Shown here: in pieces, positions 12,890-22,771 of the stretch | Layout of the letters: each line of letters opens with the position of its first letter | Position numbering within the stretch: the stretch's first letter is position 1 | Source: a virus | Reading direction: 5' to 3' (one strand) | Virus record (IMG/VR): IMGVR_UViG_3300021091_000265 | Coordinates: 1 to 31,377 of that record | Length of the DNA: 31,377 bases | Position numbers and translations under genes: made by a program | The notes under the pieces: generated by a model | Told to the model about the DNA's origin: nothing | Seen by the model: only the letters and a program-made list of their open reading frames with translations | The model's database searches: none

Positions 12890-15088
12890 TTAACTACAAG
12901 AAACACAAGAAATGTTATATTCTATTACTAAGTTTGAGATTATTTTTGTATCATTTAATAAATTATATGTTTCAAATCCACAATTTTTTTCAATTTCACT
13001 ACAATCATTTGTTATTGTAATTTTGTTATTTGTATAATCAATTAAAACTTCACCAATCCCAACAAAAGTTTCTAAAATATTTTTAAGGGCTAACCCCCAA
13101 TCTTGATCATTTGGAAAATCATTTAATCCGTTTGATATGTAAAATATATCTTGTTTTGTTTCGGTACCTACCGTGACTTGAACACTAAATTTTGCTTCAT
13201 TCACAATACAGTTTGTATCTCCAGATGTTAAATCATAAAATCCTTCATTAAACATTTGTTTAATTCCTCTTTTTCCGAGTATTTCTGAATTTGAAAAATT
13301 ACCTTCACAAACTTCATAAGTTGTATATGCGCCTAATATTTCAGTTCCTTTAAGTTTTGTGGACCTTGAAAAGGTACACCCATTTGAATCTATTACAGTA
13401 CAAGAATAGTTTCCTGATGTTAAACCTGTAATAACGAGTCCTGTCTGTAGTCCAACATTTCCAAACCAATTGAATGTGAACGGTGGTGTTCCACTTGTAA
13501 TTAATACATCTATTTCACCATCGTTTCCAAAAATAGGATTAAATATTACAAAATCAAAATATACACTACTTGATGGTGATATAAATATCGGTTTTTGTTG
13601 CACACAACCAGTTGCATCTGTGACGGATAAAATATAATTTCCTGATGGAAGATTGTTAAAATTTCCATTGAACTGAAAAGGTATATTTTGTGGTCCAGAT
13701 AATGAATAAACTACTGGATATGTTGCACCAGTCGATACAAAAATACTAAATCCACCATTTGATAAACCACAAGTTGTTCCCGTTGTTGTTGCCGAAATTA
13801 CAAATTTATCAACTGATGAAATACTTGTTGTTCCGGTATAAACACACCCTAAATTGTTATCAATAAATAAAGTGTATGAACCATTGCCTAATGATGCAAA
13901 TTGTTTGTATACACCACCAACTACGTTTGAGATGTATGTTCCATTTGCTCCAGATAGGGTAAACGTATAACTACCAGTACCAATTCCATTATTTATGTAA
14001 ACATCTAAAATACCATTATTTACATTACAATTTGAGTTTGTCGTTATTAGATCAATTGAAGCAAATGAATTTGGTGTCGATAGTGTGTATTGACCAACTA
14101 CCGTACATAATGCCGAATCTGTTACGGAAAATGAAAATAACCCAGCAGAAAGACCACTAAATGTATAATTAGTATCAAAAGTAACCAAAACATCATTATT
14201 TGACCCACTAAAATAATATGGTGCAGTACCATTATTTATTACAACACTTAACTCACCATCTGGTTGTAAACAAGTTGGTGGACGTGTTATAACACTTATT
14301 ATTTCTATTGGTAGTACTTCATCTATTTGTATGTAATCAACATTTGTACAACCTTCTTGATTTGTAATTTCAACGGGATAAAGTCCTTGTGTTAAACCAG
14401 TAACTGTTATACCAGTTTGTCCATTTACATCGGCTAACCAGTTTATTGTATATGCACTTGTTTGGTCTGTTAATCCTGTTATATAAATTTTACCGTTATT
14501 GATACCAGGTACACAACCAGCTGAATTTACTTTATAATAACCAAATGTAAAATTTGTGGAATCTTTAATAATACAAGATTCTGATGTACCAGAACAACCA
14601 CCAACATCATAAGCATCAACATAATATGAATCTGGTTGTAAATTATTAAAAATTATATAGTTTTGTAATGTTGATGTTGTACCACTATCAATATAGTTGT
14701 TTGCAATGTCATACAAATATATTTCAGTTCCATTAGCAAAAGTTTGTGTTGTTGCAGTTATTGATCCGTTATTTAGATTACAAGTTGTACCTTCACAATC
14801 GACTGAAACTGTAACCCCAGAAGATATTATAAAAGAAAAATATTTTATTGTTGGTGGTAAATCAGAATCTTCTATTGTTAAGTTATAATTACCGACTGGT
14901 AAATTATCAACATAATAATATGGATATGATGTTGTAACCGCTGTTGTTGGTAATAACCCACTAATTGTAGGACCTTCATACACAATCCAGTTCGGACTTC
15001 CCCCGACAATTTCTAATTGTAAAGCACCAGAAGATGTATTACTACAATCACCAGTTAATAATATAGATGGAAATGCTATAAAACTCAT
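12890..15088 (-). CDS. tail protein with about seven SprB-like repeats
   Basis: A 732-aa protein. From about residue 12 to 610 it is a chain of about seven Ig-like repeats of roughly 80-90 residues. Each has a Cys or Asn-Gly-containing start (for example CNLNNGSI, CNVNNGILDVYINNG), a central G-(T/S)-x-P-(Y/F) strand, and an end like LPSGNYILSVTDATGC. This is the SprB-repeat pattern of Bacteroidota adhesins. The last ~110 residues form a different domain that resembles the C-terminus of the 1001-aa protein encoded just upstream (see findings). ATG at 15088 overlaps the upstream stop by 4 bases (ATGA), implying translational coupling. Likely a long rod-like fibre attached to the baseplate through its C-terminal domain. 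Confidence 0.8.
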   Translation of the reverse strand: MSFIAFPSILLTGDCSNTSSGALQLEIVGGSPNWIVYEGPTISGLLPTTAVTTSYPYYYVDNLPVGNYNLTIEDSDLPPTIKYFSFIISSGVTVSVDCEGTTCNLNNGSITATTQTFANGTEIYLYDIANNYIDSGTTSTLQNYIIFNNLQPDSYYVDAYDVGGCSGTSESCIIKDSTNFTFGYYKVNSAGCVPGINNGKIYITGLTDQTSAYTINWLADVNGQTGITVTGLTQGLYPVEITNQEGCTNVDYIQIDEVLPIEIISVITRPPTCLQPDGELSVVINNGTAPYYFSGSNNDVLVTFDTNYTFSGLSAGLFSFSVTDSALCTVVGQYTLSTPNSFASIDLITTNSNCNVNNGILDVYINNGIGTGSYTFTLSGANGTYISNVVGGVYKQFASLGNGSYTLFIDNNLGCVYTGTTSISSVDKFVISATTTGTTCGLSNGGFSIFVSTGATYPVVYSLSGPQNIPFQFNGNFNNLPSGNYILSVTDATGCVQQKPIFISPSSSVYFDFVIFNPIFGNDGEIDVLITSGTPPFTFNWFGNVGLQTGLVITGLTSGNYSCTVIDSNGCTFSRSTKLKGTEILGAYTTYEVCEGNFSNSEILGKRGIKQMFNEGFYDLTSGDTNCIVNEAKFSVQVTVGTETKQDIFYISNGLNDFPNDQDWGLALKNILETFVGIGEVLIDYTNNKITITNDCSEIEKNCGFETYNLLNDTKIISNLVIEYNISCVSCS

Positions 15089-18000
15089 TGTTCAGTACAG
15101 AGTATTGTAAAGTTTATACCCAATTCAAGAGTAAAAGTATCGTTATCATCAAAAGGTGTACAATTAACATTATATATGTAGAGATTTTCGTCAACGTAAT
15201 CTATACTAAAATTATAACCATAATTTTCTATATCAGTTAAAACCGTTTCAAGACCATTTAGCCATTCTGAATTAGTTGGGTAATTTTGGTAACCATAAGT
15301 TTCACTAAATAAATTAGTTGAAAGTGTGGTACCATTTAGTTTTGTATTAACATACCACTGAACATAAAGTGTGTTAAGTTGACATTGATTAAGACTTGAA
15401 ATTCCTTGACTTGTTAAATAATTATTTAATGCTACTGTTAAAATTACACCAAATTTACCACCGATTGGACTATATGTCCAAGGATATAAACCACATCTTA
15501 AAAATTGTGTAGGACAATCATATGCGAATAACTGTGTAACTAATGAACAAGGTTTACAAGGTATTGGAACAATCTTACATCCAAATTGTCTTCTCCATAC
15601 AAATTTTTGTCTATGGTATATTGAATTTTCTAATCTAACCCCGGTATTCCATATTGTTGTTGCCGGAATCATTTGCTCAACCAATCTTATCCAATAATCA
15701 CCAATACCATTGATATAATCCAACATTGTTTGGTAATTAAAATTATCATTTTTGATTCCGGCTAATTTTTGTGATTCCAAATATTTCCAATATATTGATG
15801 ATAGTGTTGGATAGCCACCAGTCTTACCATCTGTAATAAATTGTCTATTTCTAACATTAATCATATTTCGCCAAAAAGTTTGTGCAAATTCAAAAAATGT
15901 TTTTTCTTTTGGTTTTGGTATTATTTCTGTCCAATCTATACCACCCCTTTTTGGGTAAGGTGTGTTTGGATTCGGATTACAATGAGTTGGTTGGACATAA
16001 TTTAATCCTTGATTTGGTATTGGGAAATTATATTGTCTTGACATACTCCATACATCATAAGCCAATCCAAAACTTGGGTTAAGCATTACGTCAACATTTT
16101 TTACATTCAAAACAAGACATTCATCTGATGTGTAGTAATATGCGTTAAAATTTCCATCAGAACTTTTTCTTAAATCACTTTCATTATCATACCAACTTTT
16201 TTTATTATCAATAACCCTTCTTAATCTAAAACCTAAATCCATAAATGGAAATTTTCTATATCTTTCCAAATATTCTTCACCATAACTGAATGGTAAAAGT
16301 TTTGTTTGGTAATTTGGGTTCGAACCAGTAAATACTGATGTTGTTGAATCTATTTGTTCTGGCATTCTGTGTTGAGGTGTTGATTCAAACCAACCCCCAC
16401 CAATTTGGAAATAGTAATTTTCACTATCAACTGGTGTACTTGGGCAACCAAAACTATCAATTGGGTAATCTTCCCTTGTTAAAGAAATGTCTATTGTTTT
16501 GTTAGACGTTGTCACGCCGGTATATTGAACACCCATTATGGAATAGACATCTGTTGGGTCTAAAACTGGTATTGATTCGGTATAAGTTCCAGTTGCAACA
16601 ATTCTGAATTTAGTGTCAAAATCATTTATATTAATTCTTTGGTCAGCAATGTAAATATATTCATTAAAATCAACTAAAAAATCTGGTGCACCAACAAGTC
16701 TTAAAAGTATTTCAATAGACTTTCTGGTCCCTTTTGATTTAAAAAGAAATGCCGAATTCAATATTAAATTTCTAAAATATTGATAATTAATTTCATCTGG
16801 TGTTTTACCTATTGGGACACCGCTAAAACTACTCTCGCTTGTACTAAACACTGAATTTAAAAAATCTTCTTCTGTGATTGGTGACATATTTGTTTTCCAA
16901 CCAAGGGTTTGGGCTAAATTTTTTAATAATTGTGAAGGAATATCATTTTTAACATTATATCTTACTGAATTTATAGTCGATAGAGCATCAATAAATGTTT
17001 TTGTTTCATCAAAGCTCCTTCCATATATTTGTAAAACTTTTTCAACTTTTTTATCCACAGTATCAAATTCTTTTAATGATGCGGTAGTAAAAAATCGAGA
17101 TATTAAATTTGTTTTATATGAATCTAAACTTGTTGCAAAACTATTTAATTCTGATAAATAATTTTCAAATGAACCTGTAACTAAATCTAAATTCCAAACT
17201 CCATTTTTTGGAAATCGTAAAGCTTTATAACTAAAAGTAAAAGACCCATCATCATTTTCTATTGGTACTGAAAAATAAGAAGTATAAATTGGTGTAACAT
17301 TTCGATTTAACAAAAAGTTTTCAACCGAATCAAAATTTTCATTAAAAACTTTATTAACATAAAAATCACTCGGTCTAACAATTATATTGTCATAGGATAC
17401 CGAATTTCCAGAAAATGGATCACCTTCAACATATATTGTTAAAACCTGATTGGTATTTGTTATAGGTACAATTTCGTTAATTGGATAGTGTTTTTTATTT
17501 ACAATAACAACATATTTCGAATAATTAGTTTTAAGATTTCTAAGGTTTGACACAGATAATTCACTTGCTTGAAAGTTTTTTTCAGCGTTATTTGTGAAAT
17601 CAATACCAAACGGATTATTTATGTTTTCTAATTCAAGCTCTAATTTTGTTTCGTTTTCAACAGAATTATATATGATATTTATAGCCGTTGCTCCAGTTAA
17701 GTAATTTATTCTTGGGTTTGTAACTTCAAGTGCTGCTGGAAAGAAATTAATAATCTTTTTTATTGACGCAGAAAATCTTAGAACCAATGAACCATAAAGT
17801 GTGAAATTTGTAACTTGTGATAAATCGTAGTTTGGGTAAACTTGAAAATTATTTGCGATAATCATTTTCGATTCTTCCACATTTGATAAATTCATAGTAT
17901 CGAGGGAAATTGGGTCCGAAAATGTACCTATTTCAAAATTTCTATCTTGTTTTTCGGTTATATTAGTAGTAAAAGCAAAATTTGCTTGAGTTAGACCACC

Positions 18001-18090
18001 CCCATCAACAAGTTGTAACCCAACTAAATTGTCAGAAAAGGACCCTTGAGCGGATGCTTGTGGTGGACAAGTAAATTTGTTAATTGGCAT
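15085..18090 (-). CDS. large baseplate/fibre-attachment protein (possible tail-protein-I-like segment)
   Basis: A 1001-aa protein. An N-terminal beta-rich part (1-300) is followed by a helical segment (about 310-475) with YGRSFDETKTFIDAL and FLFKSKGTRKSIEILLRLVG; the KGTR turn (Gly454) and following helix recall the phage P2 gpI-type tail protein family, which links the baseplate to fibres. A middle part (about 480-880) is rich in Tyr, Trp and Arg, including a conserved-looking RLVEQMIPATTIWNTG segment, and ends with a Cys cluster (GCKIVPIPCKPC). The C-terminal ~110 residues resemble those of the 732-aa protein. The start shares one base with the preceding stop (18090). Placement after the baseplate genes supports a baseplate-periphery role; the gpI comparison is tentative. 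Confidence 0.7.
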   Translation of the reverse strand: MPINKFTCPPQASAQGSFSDNLVGLQLVDGGGLTQANFAFTTNITEKQDRNFEIGTFSDPISLDTMNLSNVEESKMIIANNFQVYPNYDLSQVTNFTLYGSLVLRFSASIKKIINFFPAALEVTNPRINYLTGATAINIIYNSVENETKLELELENINNPFGIDFTNNAEKNFQASELSVSNLRNLKTNYSKYVVIVNKKHYPINEIVPITNTNQVLTIYVEGDPFSGNSVSYDNIIVRPSDFYVNKVFNENFDSVENFLLNRNVTPIYTSYFSVPIENDDGSFTFSYKALRFPKNGVWNLDLVTGSFENYLSELNSFATSLDSYKTNLISRFFTTASLKEFDTVDKKVEKVLQIYGRSFDETKTFIDALSTINSVRYNVKNDIPSQLLKNLAQTLGWKTNMSPITEEDFLNSVFSTSESSFSGVPIGKTPDEINYQYFRNLILNSAFLFKSKGTRKSIEILLRLVGAPDFLVDFNEYIYIADQRININDFDTKFRIVATGTYTESIPVLDPTDVYSIMGVQYTGVTTSNKTIDISLTREDYPIDSFGCPSTPVDSENYYFQIGGGWFESTPQHRMPEQIDSTTSVFTGSNPNYQTKLLPFSYGEEYLERYRKFPFMDLGFRLRRVIDNKKSWYDNESDLRKSSDGNFNAYYYTSDECLVLNVKNVDVMLNPSFGLAYDVWSMSRQYNFPIPNQGLNYVQPTHCNPNPNTPYPKRGGIDWTEIIPKPKEKTFFEFAQTFWRNMINVRNRQFITDGKTGGYPTLSSIYWKYLESQKLAGIKNDNFNYQTMLDYINGIGDYWIRLVEQMIPATTIWNTGVRLENSIYHRQKFVWRRQFGCKIVPIPCKPCSLVTQLFAYDCPTQFLRCGLYPWTYSPIGGKFGVILTVALNNYLTSQGISSLNQCQLNTLYVQWYVNTKLNGTTLSTNLFSETYGYQNYPTNSEWLNGLETVLTDIENYGYNFSIDYVDENLYIYNVNCTPFDDNDTFTLELGINFTILCTEQ

Positions 18091-18998
18091 TATCCTATTA
18101 TATTGTTAAATGCTTTACTAAAATCTATATTTGTTCCCCTATCTTGTCTAACTTCAAATAATAATTCATTAAATTGATCACGAATTTCATATAGATTGTA
18201 TTGTTTATAAATGTTGTTTTGAGTGTCATAAATTGTATAAACACCGTCATCAATAGATTTAGTTTGATTACCATATAAAGCAATTGCAAGTGTTGATATG
18301 TCATGTTCAACAATTTCAATTTCGGTTGTAATTGGATTAAAAAATGTATTTGTTATTATAATATTTTGATTTGGTTGTCCAATATATGGGATGGCATTTG
18401 GTTTGTTTGTTGGTGATGACGATGGTGAAAGTGTACAAAAAAGTAAATTTGTAACACCTTCAACATAGCGATATCTTATGGCTTTTTGTGATGTGTTTGT
18501 TAAGTTAACATAAACTGGTTCACAATAAAATGAAGATGTTATTAACCTAAAAAAGTTAGGTATTTTTGTTCCATTATCGTTTAAATATTCAACTCTAAAA
18601 CCAATCAAACCTTGATTTACAAATTTATTTCTAAAATCACTAGATACGTTATTTATATCGATAACAATTCCCTGTACATTTGGTAGTGATGATAGAACAC
18701 CACAATCTGTTATTTTTGTTCTAATTTCCGCTGGTCTGATGTACAAAGTGTATATACCGATTTTATTAAATTGGTCGGCAGGTAATTTAAGATTATAAAG
18801 CCCACCTAAAATTTCAACATTGGCATTACCACCAGTATTAATATTATGAAAATATGGTTTTAGTACAGCTCTTGCGTCTAATTTTGTTAGTAAAAAATTT
18901 TCAGTATCGTCCCTTGATGGTGTATAATTTAATATAATTTCAACATCTTCTGGGCTAACGTCTGATGGTCTTATTGTTCCGTAATTTCCTGTTGCCAC
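18090..18998 (-). CDS. phage structural protein of unknown function (GTG start)
   Basis: A 302-aa protein that starts with GTG (CAC at 18996-18998) and reads MATGNYGTIRPSDVSPEDVE. An in-frame stop lies two codons upstream, so no longer start is possible in that frame. It is beta-rich with few Cys; there is no signal peptide or membrane segment. The C-terminus has an amphipathic stretch (QYNLYEIRDQFNELLFEVRQ). It sits between the PKD-containing 390-aa protein and the 1001-aa baseplate protein, and its stop overlaps the next start by one base. Probably a baseplate or tail component; not recognised. Confidence 0.7.
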   Translation of the reverse strand: MATGNYGTIRPSDVSPEDVEIILNYTPSRDDTENFLLTKLDARAVLKPYFHNINTGGNANVEILGGLYNLKLPADQFNKIGIYTLYIRPAEIRTKITDCGVLSSLPNVQGIVIDINNVSSDFRNKFVNQGLIGFRVEYLNDNGTKIPNFFRLITSSFYCEPVYVNLTNTSQKAIRYRYVEGVTNLLFCTLSPSSSPTNKPNAIPYIGQPNQNIIITNTFFNPITTEIEIVEHDISTLAIALYGNQTKSIDDGVYTIYDTQNNIYKQYNLYEIRDQFNELLFEVRQDRGTNIDFSKAFNNIIG

Positions 18999-19027
18999 TT
19001 TTTATCGTTTATAATGTTTATCTTTTA

Positions 19028-19034
19028 ATAAATA
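19028..19034 (-). promoter_or_regulatory. candidate phage promoter motif TATTTAT
   Basis: Located in the 43-base gap between the 390-aa and 302-aa genes, 29 bases before the GTG start at 18998. It could start a second transcript within the baseplate cluster. Confidence 0.4.
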
Positions 19035-19041
19035 CGAGCTT

Positions 19042-20214
19042 TTAGAATTTTTTGATTCTAAAAAATCCATACCCATACTTGGCTATATCTCCCAAATTAT
19101 CGATTTCACCAAGTCTTTGCATTGTTTCCAAACCAGAAACTTTACCCCTTTCAATAAATAATTCAGATTCAATTGCTGGTTCGTCTATAACATTCATTAA
19201 TGCTTCATTTTTTGTTATTGCAGATAAAGTATATAAATCTACATCTATACCATAAGAAGAAATAAAATAAATTGTAGTACCATCTGACAAATCCCAATAT
19301 AATATATTGTCAATTGTATATGCTGTGTAACTATTCGTTGGGTCTGGACCATAATATATCCCTTGAGTTCCAGAATTTCCTGTAATTGGTAAGTTTAATT
19401 TGAATTTACCTCCAAATAAATTATATTTTGGGCCATAGACTGCTAAATCATTCACACTACTTCGTGTAAAACCAGTAATTAAAAAAGGAACTGTTGTATA
19501 ATTAGAACTATCATAATCGAGTATATTTGTGTTAGAATCTCCAGTGAATATGTAGTCATAACTTATAGGCGTTCCAGTCCAGGTACAACCAGCTGGGGTA
19601 AAATAAGCGGTACCTTGTGGGTTATTTATTGTTATACCAGTATAGGGTAATTTCAATGGTTTTTTTACCTTTGAAATGCCCCAGGGTGATTCACATTTTA
19701 GACTAATCACATAATCTTCTGGTAAATTAACATAAGTATGTGTTATTGGTAAACTATTTGTCAAGTCAATTAATGGTGAACCATCACCCCAATCCAAAGT
19801 GTATTTACACAATGAAAGAAACTTTTTTAATTCTTGGTCTGATGTATTAAAAAAAGTTACAGTATATGGTGTTGATGTACTTGCTGACCAGACAAAATTT
19901 ATTATAACATCTTTTTGTAAAACAGCACCATCAAAAGGTGTATAATAACCAATATCAATTGCAGTTTGTGTAAATAAAAGTGGTACTGTAAGACAAGATA
20001 AAAGTGATTGACCATTTGTTCCACCGGATAATAAAAAATTCATCGGTAGGTAATAACCAGTTGTACCAGTTAATGTGTTGACTGTTGTTGATGTTATCGG
20101 ACAACATGGGTCTATTGAAACTGTGATGTCGGTTTCACCAGTATAAGGTACTTGTATTATATCACCTATAATATTTTCTCTGGAAATTGTGAAATAATAT
20201 TTTTGTTCTTCCAT
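19042..20214 (-). CDS. structural protein with PKD-like domain
   Basis: A 390-aa protein. A PKD-type Ig-like domain is visible at about residues 105-185: the LDWGDGS signature (141-146) followed by the HTY strand (159-161). The N-terminal 100 residues contain a CC pair (37-38) and Thr/Gly-rich strands. The C-terminus is helical and charged (SELFIERGKVSGLETMQRLG) and ends in an aromatic tail (YGYGFFRIKKF), suggesting a conserved docking segment. PKD domains in phage tails usually mediate protein or glycan contacts. ATG at 20214 follows the upstream stop by one base. Its exact baseplate position is unknown. Confidence 0.72.
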   Translation of the reverse strand: MEEQKYYFTISRENIIGDIIQVPYTGETDITVSIDPCCPITSTTVNTLTGTTGYYLPMNFLLSGGTNGQSLLSCLTVPLLFTQTAIDIGYYTPFDGAVLQKDVIINFVWSASTSTPYTVTFFNTSDQELKKFLSLCKYTLDWGDGSPLIDLTNSLPITHTYVNLPEDYVISLKCESPWGISKVKKPLKLPYTGITINNPQGTAYFTPAGCTWTGTPISYDYIFTGDSNTNILDYDSSNYTTVPFLITGFTRSSVNDLAVYGPKYNLFGGKFKLNLPITGNSGTQGIYYGPDPTNSYTAYTIDNILYWDLSDGTTIYFISSYGIDVDLYTLSAITKNEALMNVIDEPAIESELFIERGKVSGLETMQRLGEIDNLGDIAKYGYGFFRIKKF

Positions 20215-20215
20215 T

Positions 20216-21031
20216 TTAAGGGTTTAAATATTCATACCAGTTTATTGAAGAAACGTCAGTCCCTACTCTACCACTACTTAGAACATCAAAAACTTCATAT
20301 GATTTTGATTGGTAATCCAAAATTACTTTATAGTAAAAATAATTAGCTTTATTAAAAGTATAATAGTTATTTGATGCTGAAAATATTGATTGTGGTCTAT
20401 TCATCATATTAACAAAAACACCAAACCTTGCATTAAAAAATTTTGCAGACATATAAAATTCATTTATGTTGATGTAAAAATTTTCTCTTAACCAATAGAT
20501 AAAAAATCCTTCTTTATCACCCACAAAATCTAGTCCCATTTTTGGTTTTCTTATCTCCACATTTTGTAAAAATGTTGATATTGTTACCGTTTCAAAGTCA
20601 CCTTGTTGTACTGGTAATATTATTGAAAAATAATTTTTTTGACTTGATTCATTTGTTGTGTCATAGAAATCTAGTTTGAAAAATGATTTGGTAAAAGGTT
20701 TTGAAAAATAATAAACGTCTTGCATTGTAAAATTTTCAAATAAATAACTATTTTTCCAAGAACTTGGGTTATTAATTGTTGAACCAGTATCAAAAAAATA
20801 AAATTCGTAATTTATTTTTGTTAATAAATCATCATTTTTACTCACATAATTGTTATGTGAAAATCTTGAAAGTTCAAAGTCATTTGGTAAACCAATTAAT
20901 TCATCTAAAACCTCACCTTGATAAGTATCAATAGCTTGGTCACGTTCAGAAAAATCCCATTTAACTTCTATTGGTAAATTTATTTGTCTACCAATTGCTG
21001 ATTTAACAATTTTGTATTTATTCACACTCAT
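20216..21031 (-). CDS. phage structural protein of unknown function
   Basis: A 271-aa protein beginning MSVNKYKIVKSAIGRQINLP. It is strikingly rich in Phe, Tyr and Asn (for example FFIYWLRENFYININEFYM), consistent with a beta-rich virion protein. There is no catalytic motif, signal peptide or clear transmembrane helix. Its start overlaps the end of the 583-aa gene by 14 bases and its stop is one base before the 390-aa start, so it is tightly embedded in the baseplate operon. Not recognised beyond that context. Confidence 0.7.
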   Translation of the reverse strand: MSVNKYKIVKSAIGRQINLPIEVKWDFSERDQAIDTYQGEVLDELIGLPNDFELSRFSHNNYVSKNDDLLTKINYEFYFFDTGSTINNPSSWKNSYLFENFTMQDVYYFSKPFTKSFFKLDFYDTTNESSQKNYFSIILPVQQGDFETVTISTFLQNVEIRKPKMGLDFVGDKEGFFIYWLRENFYININEFYMSAKFFNARFGVFVNMMNRPQSIFSASNNYYTFNKANYFYYKVILDYQSKSYEVFDVLSSGRVGTDVSSINWYEYLNP

Positions 21032-22769
21032 CTATTGTTGGTTGTTGTATTTGATTTATGTCTGGTTGTCCAATTCCTTCATAAAAAAGTCTAAATATAT
21101 TTGTACTAAATGGGTAATGTTTTCCATTTGTAAAAGGATATTCAACGCCTAATCCAGATGAATCAACATATCCATATGGATATATATCTCTCCATCTAAA
21201 TCCATTTGAACTATTAGAATAAAAAGCCCAGTCTGGAATACCTGTAACAACATTCGAATCTCCTTCTTCAACATATTCAGAAAAAACTCTTATTATTACT
21301 GGATTATGTGGATAATAATAATATCCCAACTGATTATTTTGTGAAAATTGATTGTACTGAGTAAACCAAGTTTGATTAAACGTGAACTTATGTACTTTTC
21401 TTGACACAACTCTTTCTTCTTGTGTAAAATCATTCCATTCACAAAAATCACCTTCAATTATATCACCACTTTTCAGTTCGCCATTATATAAAAAAGGTCC
21501 ACTACCTATAGTAGATGTATATGTTATTGATGATATGTTTGTATTTGATAAACCATTATTATTATCCCAAAAAACAGATGGTTGATTATTTTGTAATGGT
21601 GTGTTAAATTCAAATCCTTCCCTAAGTTTATTTGTCCAACCCCAATATCCTTTCCATATTGTTGTAAAAAATAATTCGGTTATTGGTCGATTTTGATTAT
21701 CTTTAAGTTGTCCAATATTTATATCTCTATTAAATGATAATGTGTAACATTGTGAACCTTCAATAATTGATGTTCTTGGACAAGTTGATGGTGTTAAAAT
21801 TTGTAAAGGTGTACCACCAGACAATACTTTTTCATATTGTCTTTTTAAATTAAAAATATTTTGTTCAAAACCTGATTTTGTTAAAACAACATCATCAACG
21901 TCAGTCAAAATTTTATTGACTTTTACATAGTATTTTGATGTCGTTTCTCCTGAATTAACTGGGTCCAAAACTCTTTTTATATTACCAGAATTTCCAACAT
22001 CAAAATTTGTTGTTAAATATCCAACATCAAAAATATTAAAAATATAATCTTCACTACCAGCACCACCATCACCTAAAGAATCAACTTCAAATAGATTTGT
22101 TCCATTATAAAAAAATGGTAGTTGGACATATTCATTTACATTTAATCCGTGTTTAACTGGACATTTAAAAGATATTATATTGTTAGCTCTAGATGTTATT
22201 AAATAAGGTATTCCTTCTTGTGCTTGAAAAGACCAAATTGTTAAAGTTTCTGGGTCATGTACATAAAGTTGTTTTGTAAAATTATTTGAATATGCGTATG
22301 ACATATAATGTGTCCAATTATATGTTGTTGCACTTTTACTTACAAATAATTGATGGTTGTTTGGTCCAGATGTGTAGCCAACATTATTATTATCGGTTCT
22401 GATAAAATCAAATTCATTATATTGTGGATAACCAAACCAAGTAACAGCACTAAAATTTGTACACGCAACTTGTTCTGCGTTTTCTGTAATATTAGAATAA
22501 GCTAAATAGTCAACATATGGTTTGTAGTTTGTTCCACCTAAATATTCATTTTTAATCACTAATGTGTATTTTGCTGATGGTCTAAATATGTTTGAATTTT
22601 CTCTTTCATTAACAAATGTTTCTTCAAGATTGACATCAATATACCTTTCATATTCAACAAATTCATGTGATGATTGTTCCAAAGAAATTTTTTGTTGTCC
22701 ATCTAAAGTTGGGGCACCTTGAAACCTCTTATTACTTAATATTATATTTGTTGTGCTATCGACTGGCAT
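21018..22769 (-). CDS. phage structural protein of unknown function
   Basis: A 583-aa protein beginning MPVDSTTNIILSNKRFQGAP, with many Tyr, Trp, Asn and Phe and no enzymatic signature. The composition (aromatic and Asn-rich, few Cys) matches neighbouring baseplate proteins. The C-terminal third includes GYYYYPHNPVIIRVFSEYVE and a Tyr/Gly-rich part typical of beta structures. It starts 2 bases after the stop of the 1863-aa gene and overlaps the next gene by 14 bases. Likely a wedge or peripheral baseplate subunit; the T4 counterpart, if any, cannot be told from sequence by eye. Confidence 0.7.
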   Translation of the reverse strand: MPVDSTTNIILSNKRFQGAPTLDGQQKISLEQSSHEFVEYERYIDVNLEETFVNERENSNIFRPSAKYTLVIKNEYLGGTNYKPYVDYLAYSNITENAEQVACTNFSAVTWFGYPQYNEFDFIRTDNNNVGYTSGPNNHQLFVSKSATTYNWTHYMSYAYSNNFTKQLYVHDPETLTIWSFQAQEGIPYLITSRANNIISFKCPVKHGLNVNEYVQLPFFYNGTNLFEVDSLGDGGAGSEDYIFNIFDVGYLTTNFDVGNSGNIKRVLDPVNSGETTSKYYVKVNKILTDVDDVVLTKSGFEQNIFNLKRQYEKVLSGGTPLQILTPSTCPRTSIIEGSQCYTLSFNRDINIGQLKDNQNRPITELFFTTIWKGYWGWTNKLREGFEFNTPLQNNQPSVFWDNNNGLSNTNISSITYTSTIGSGPFLYNGELKSGDIIEGDFCEWNDFTQEERVVSRKVHKFTFNQTWFTQYNQFSQNNQLGYYYYPHNPVIIRVFSEYVEEGDSNVVTGIPDWAFYSNSSNGFRWRDIYPYGYVDSSGLGVEYPFTNGKHYPFSTNIFRLFYEGIGQPDINQIQQPTIDECE

Positions 22770-22771
22770 TA

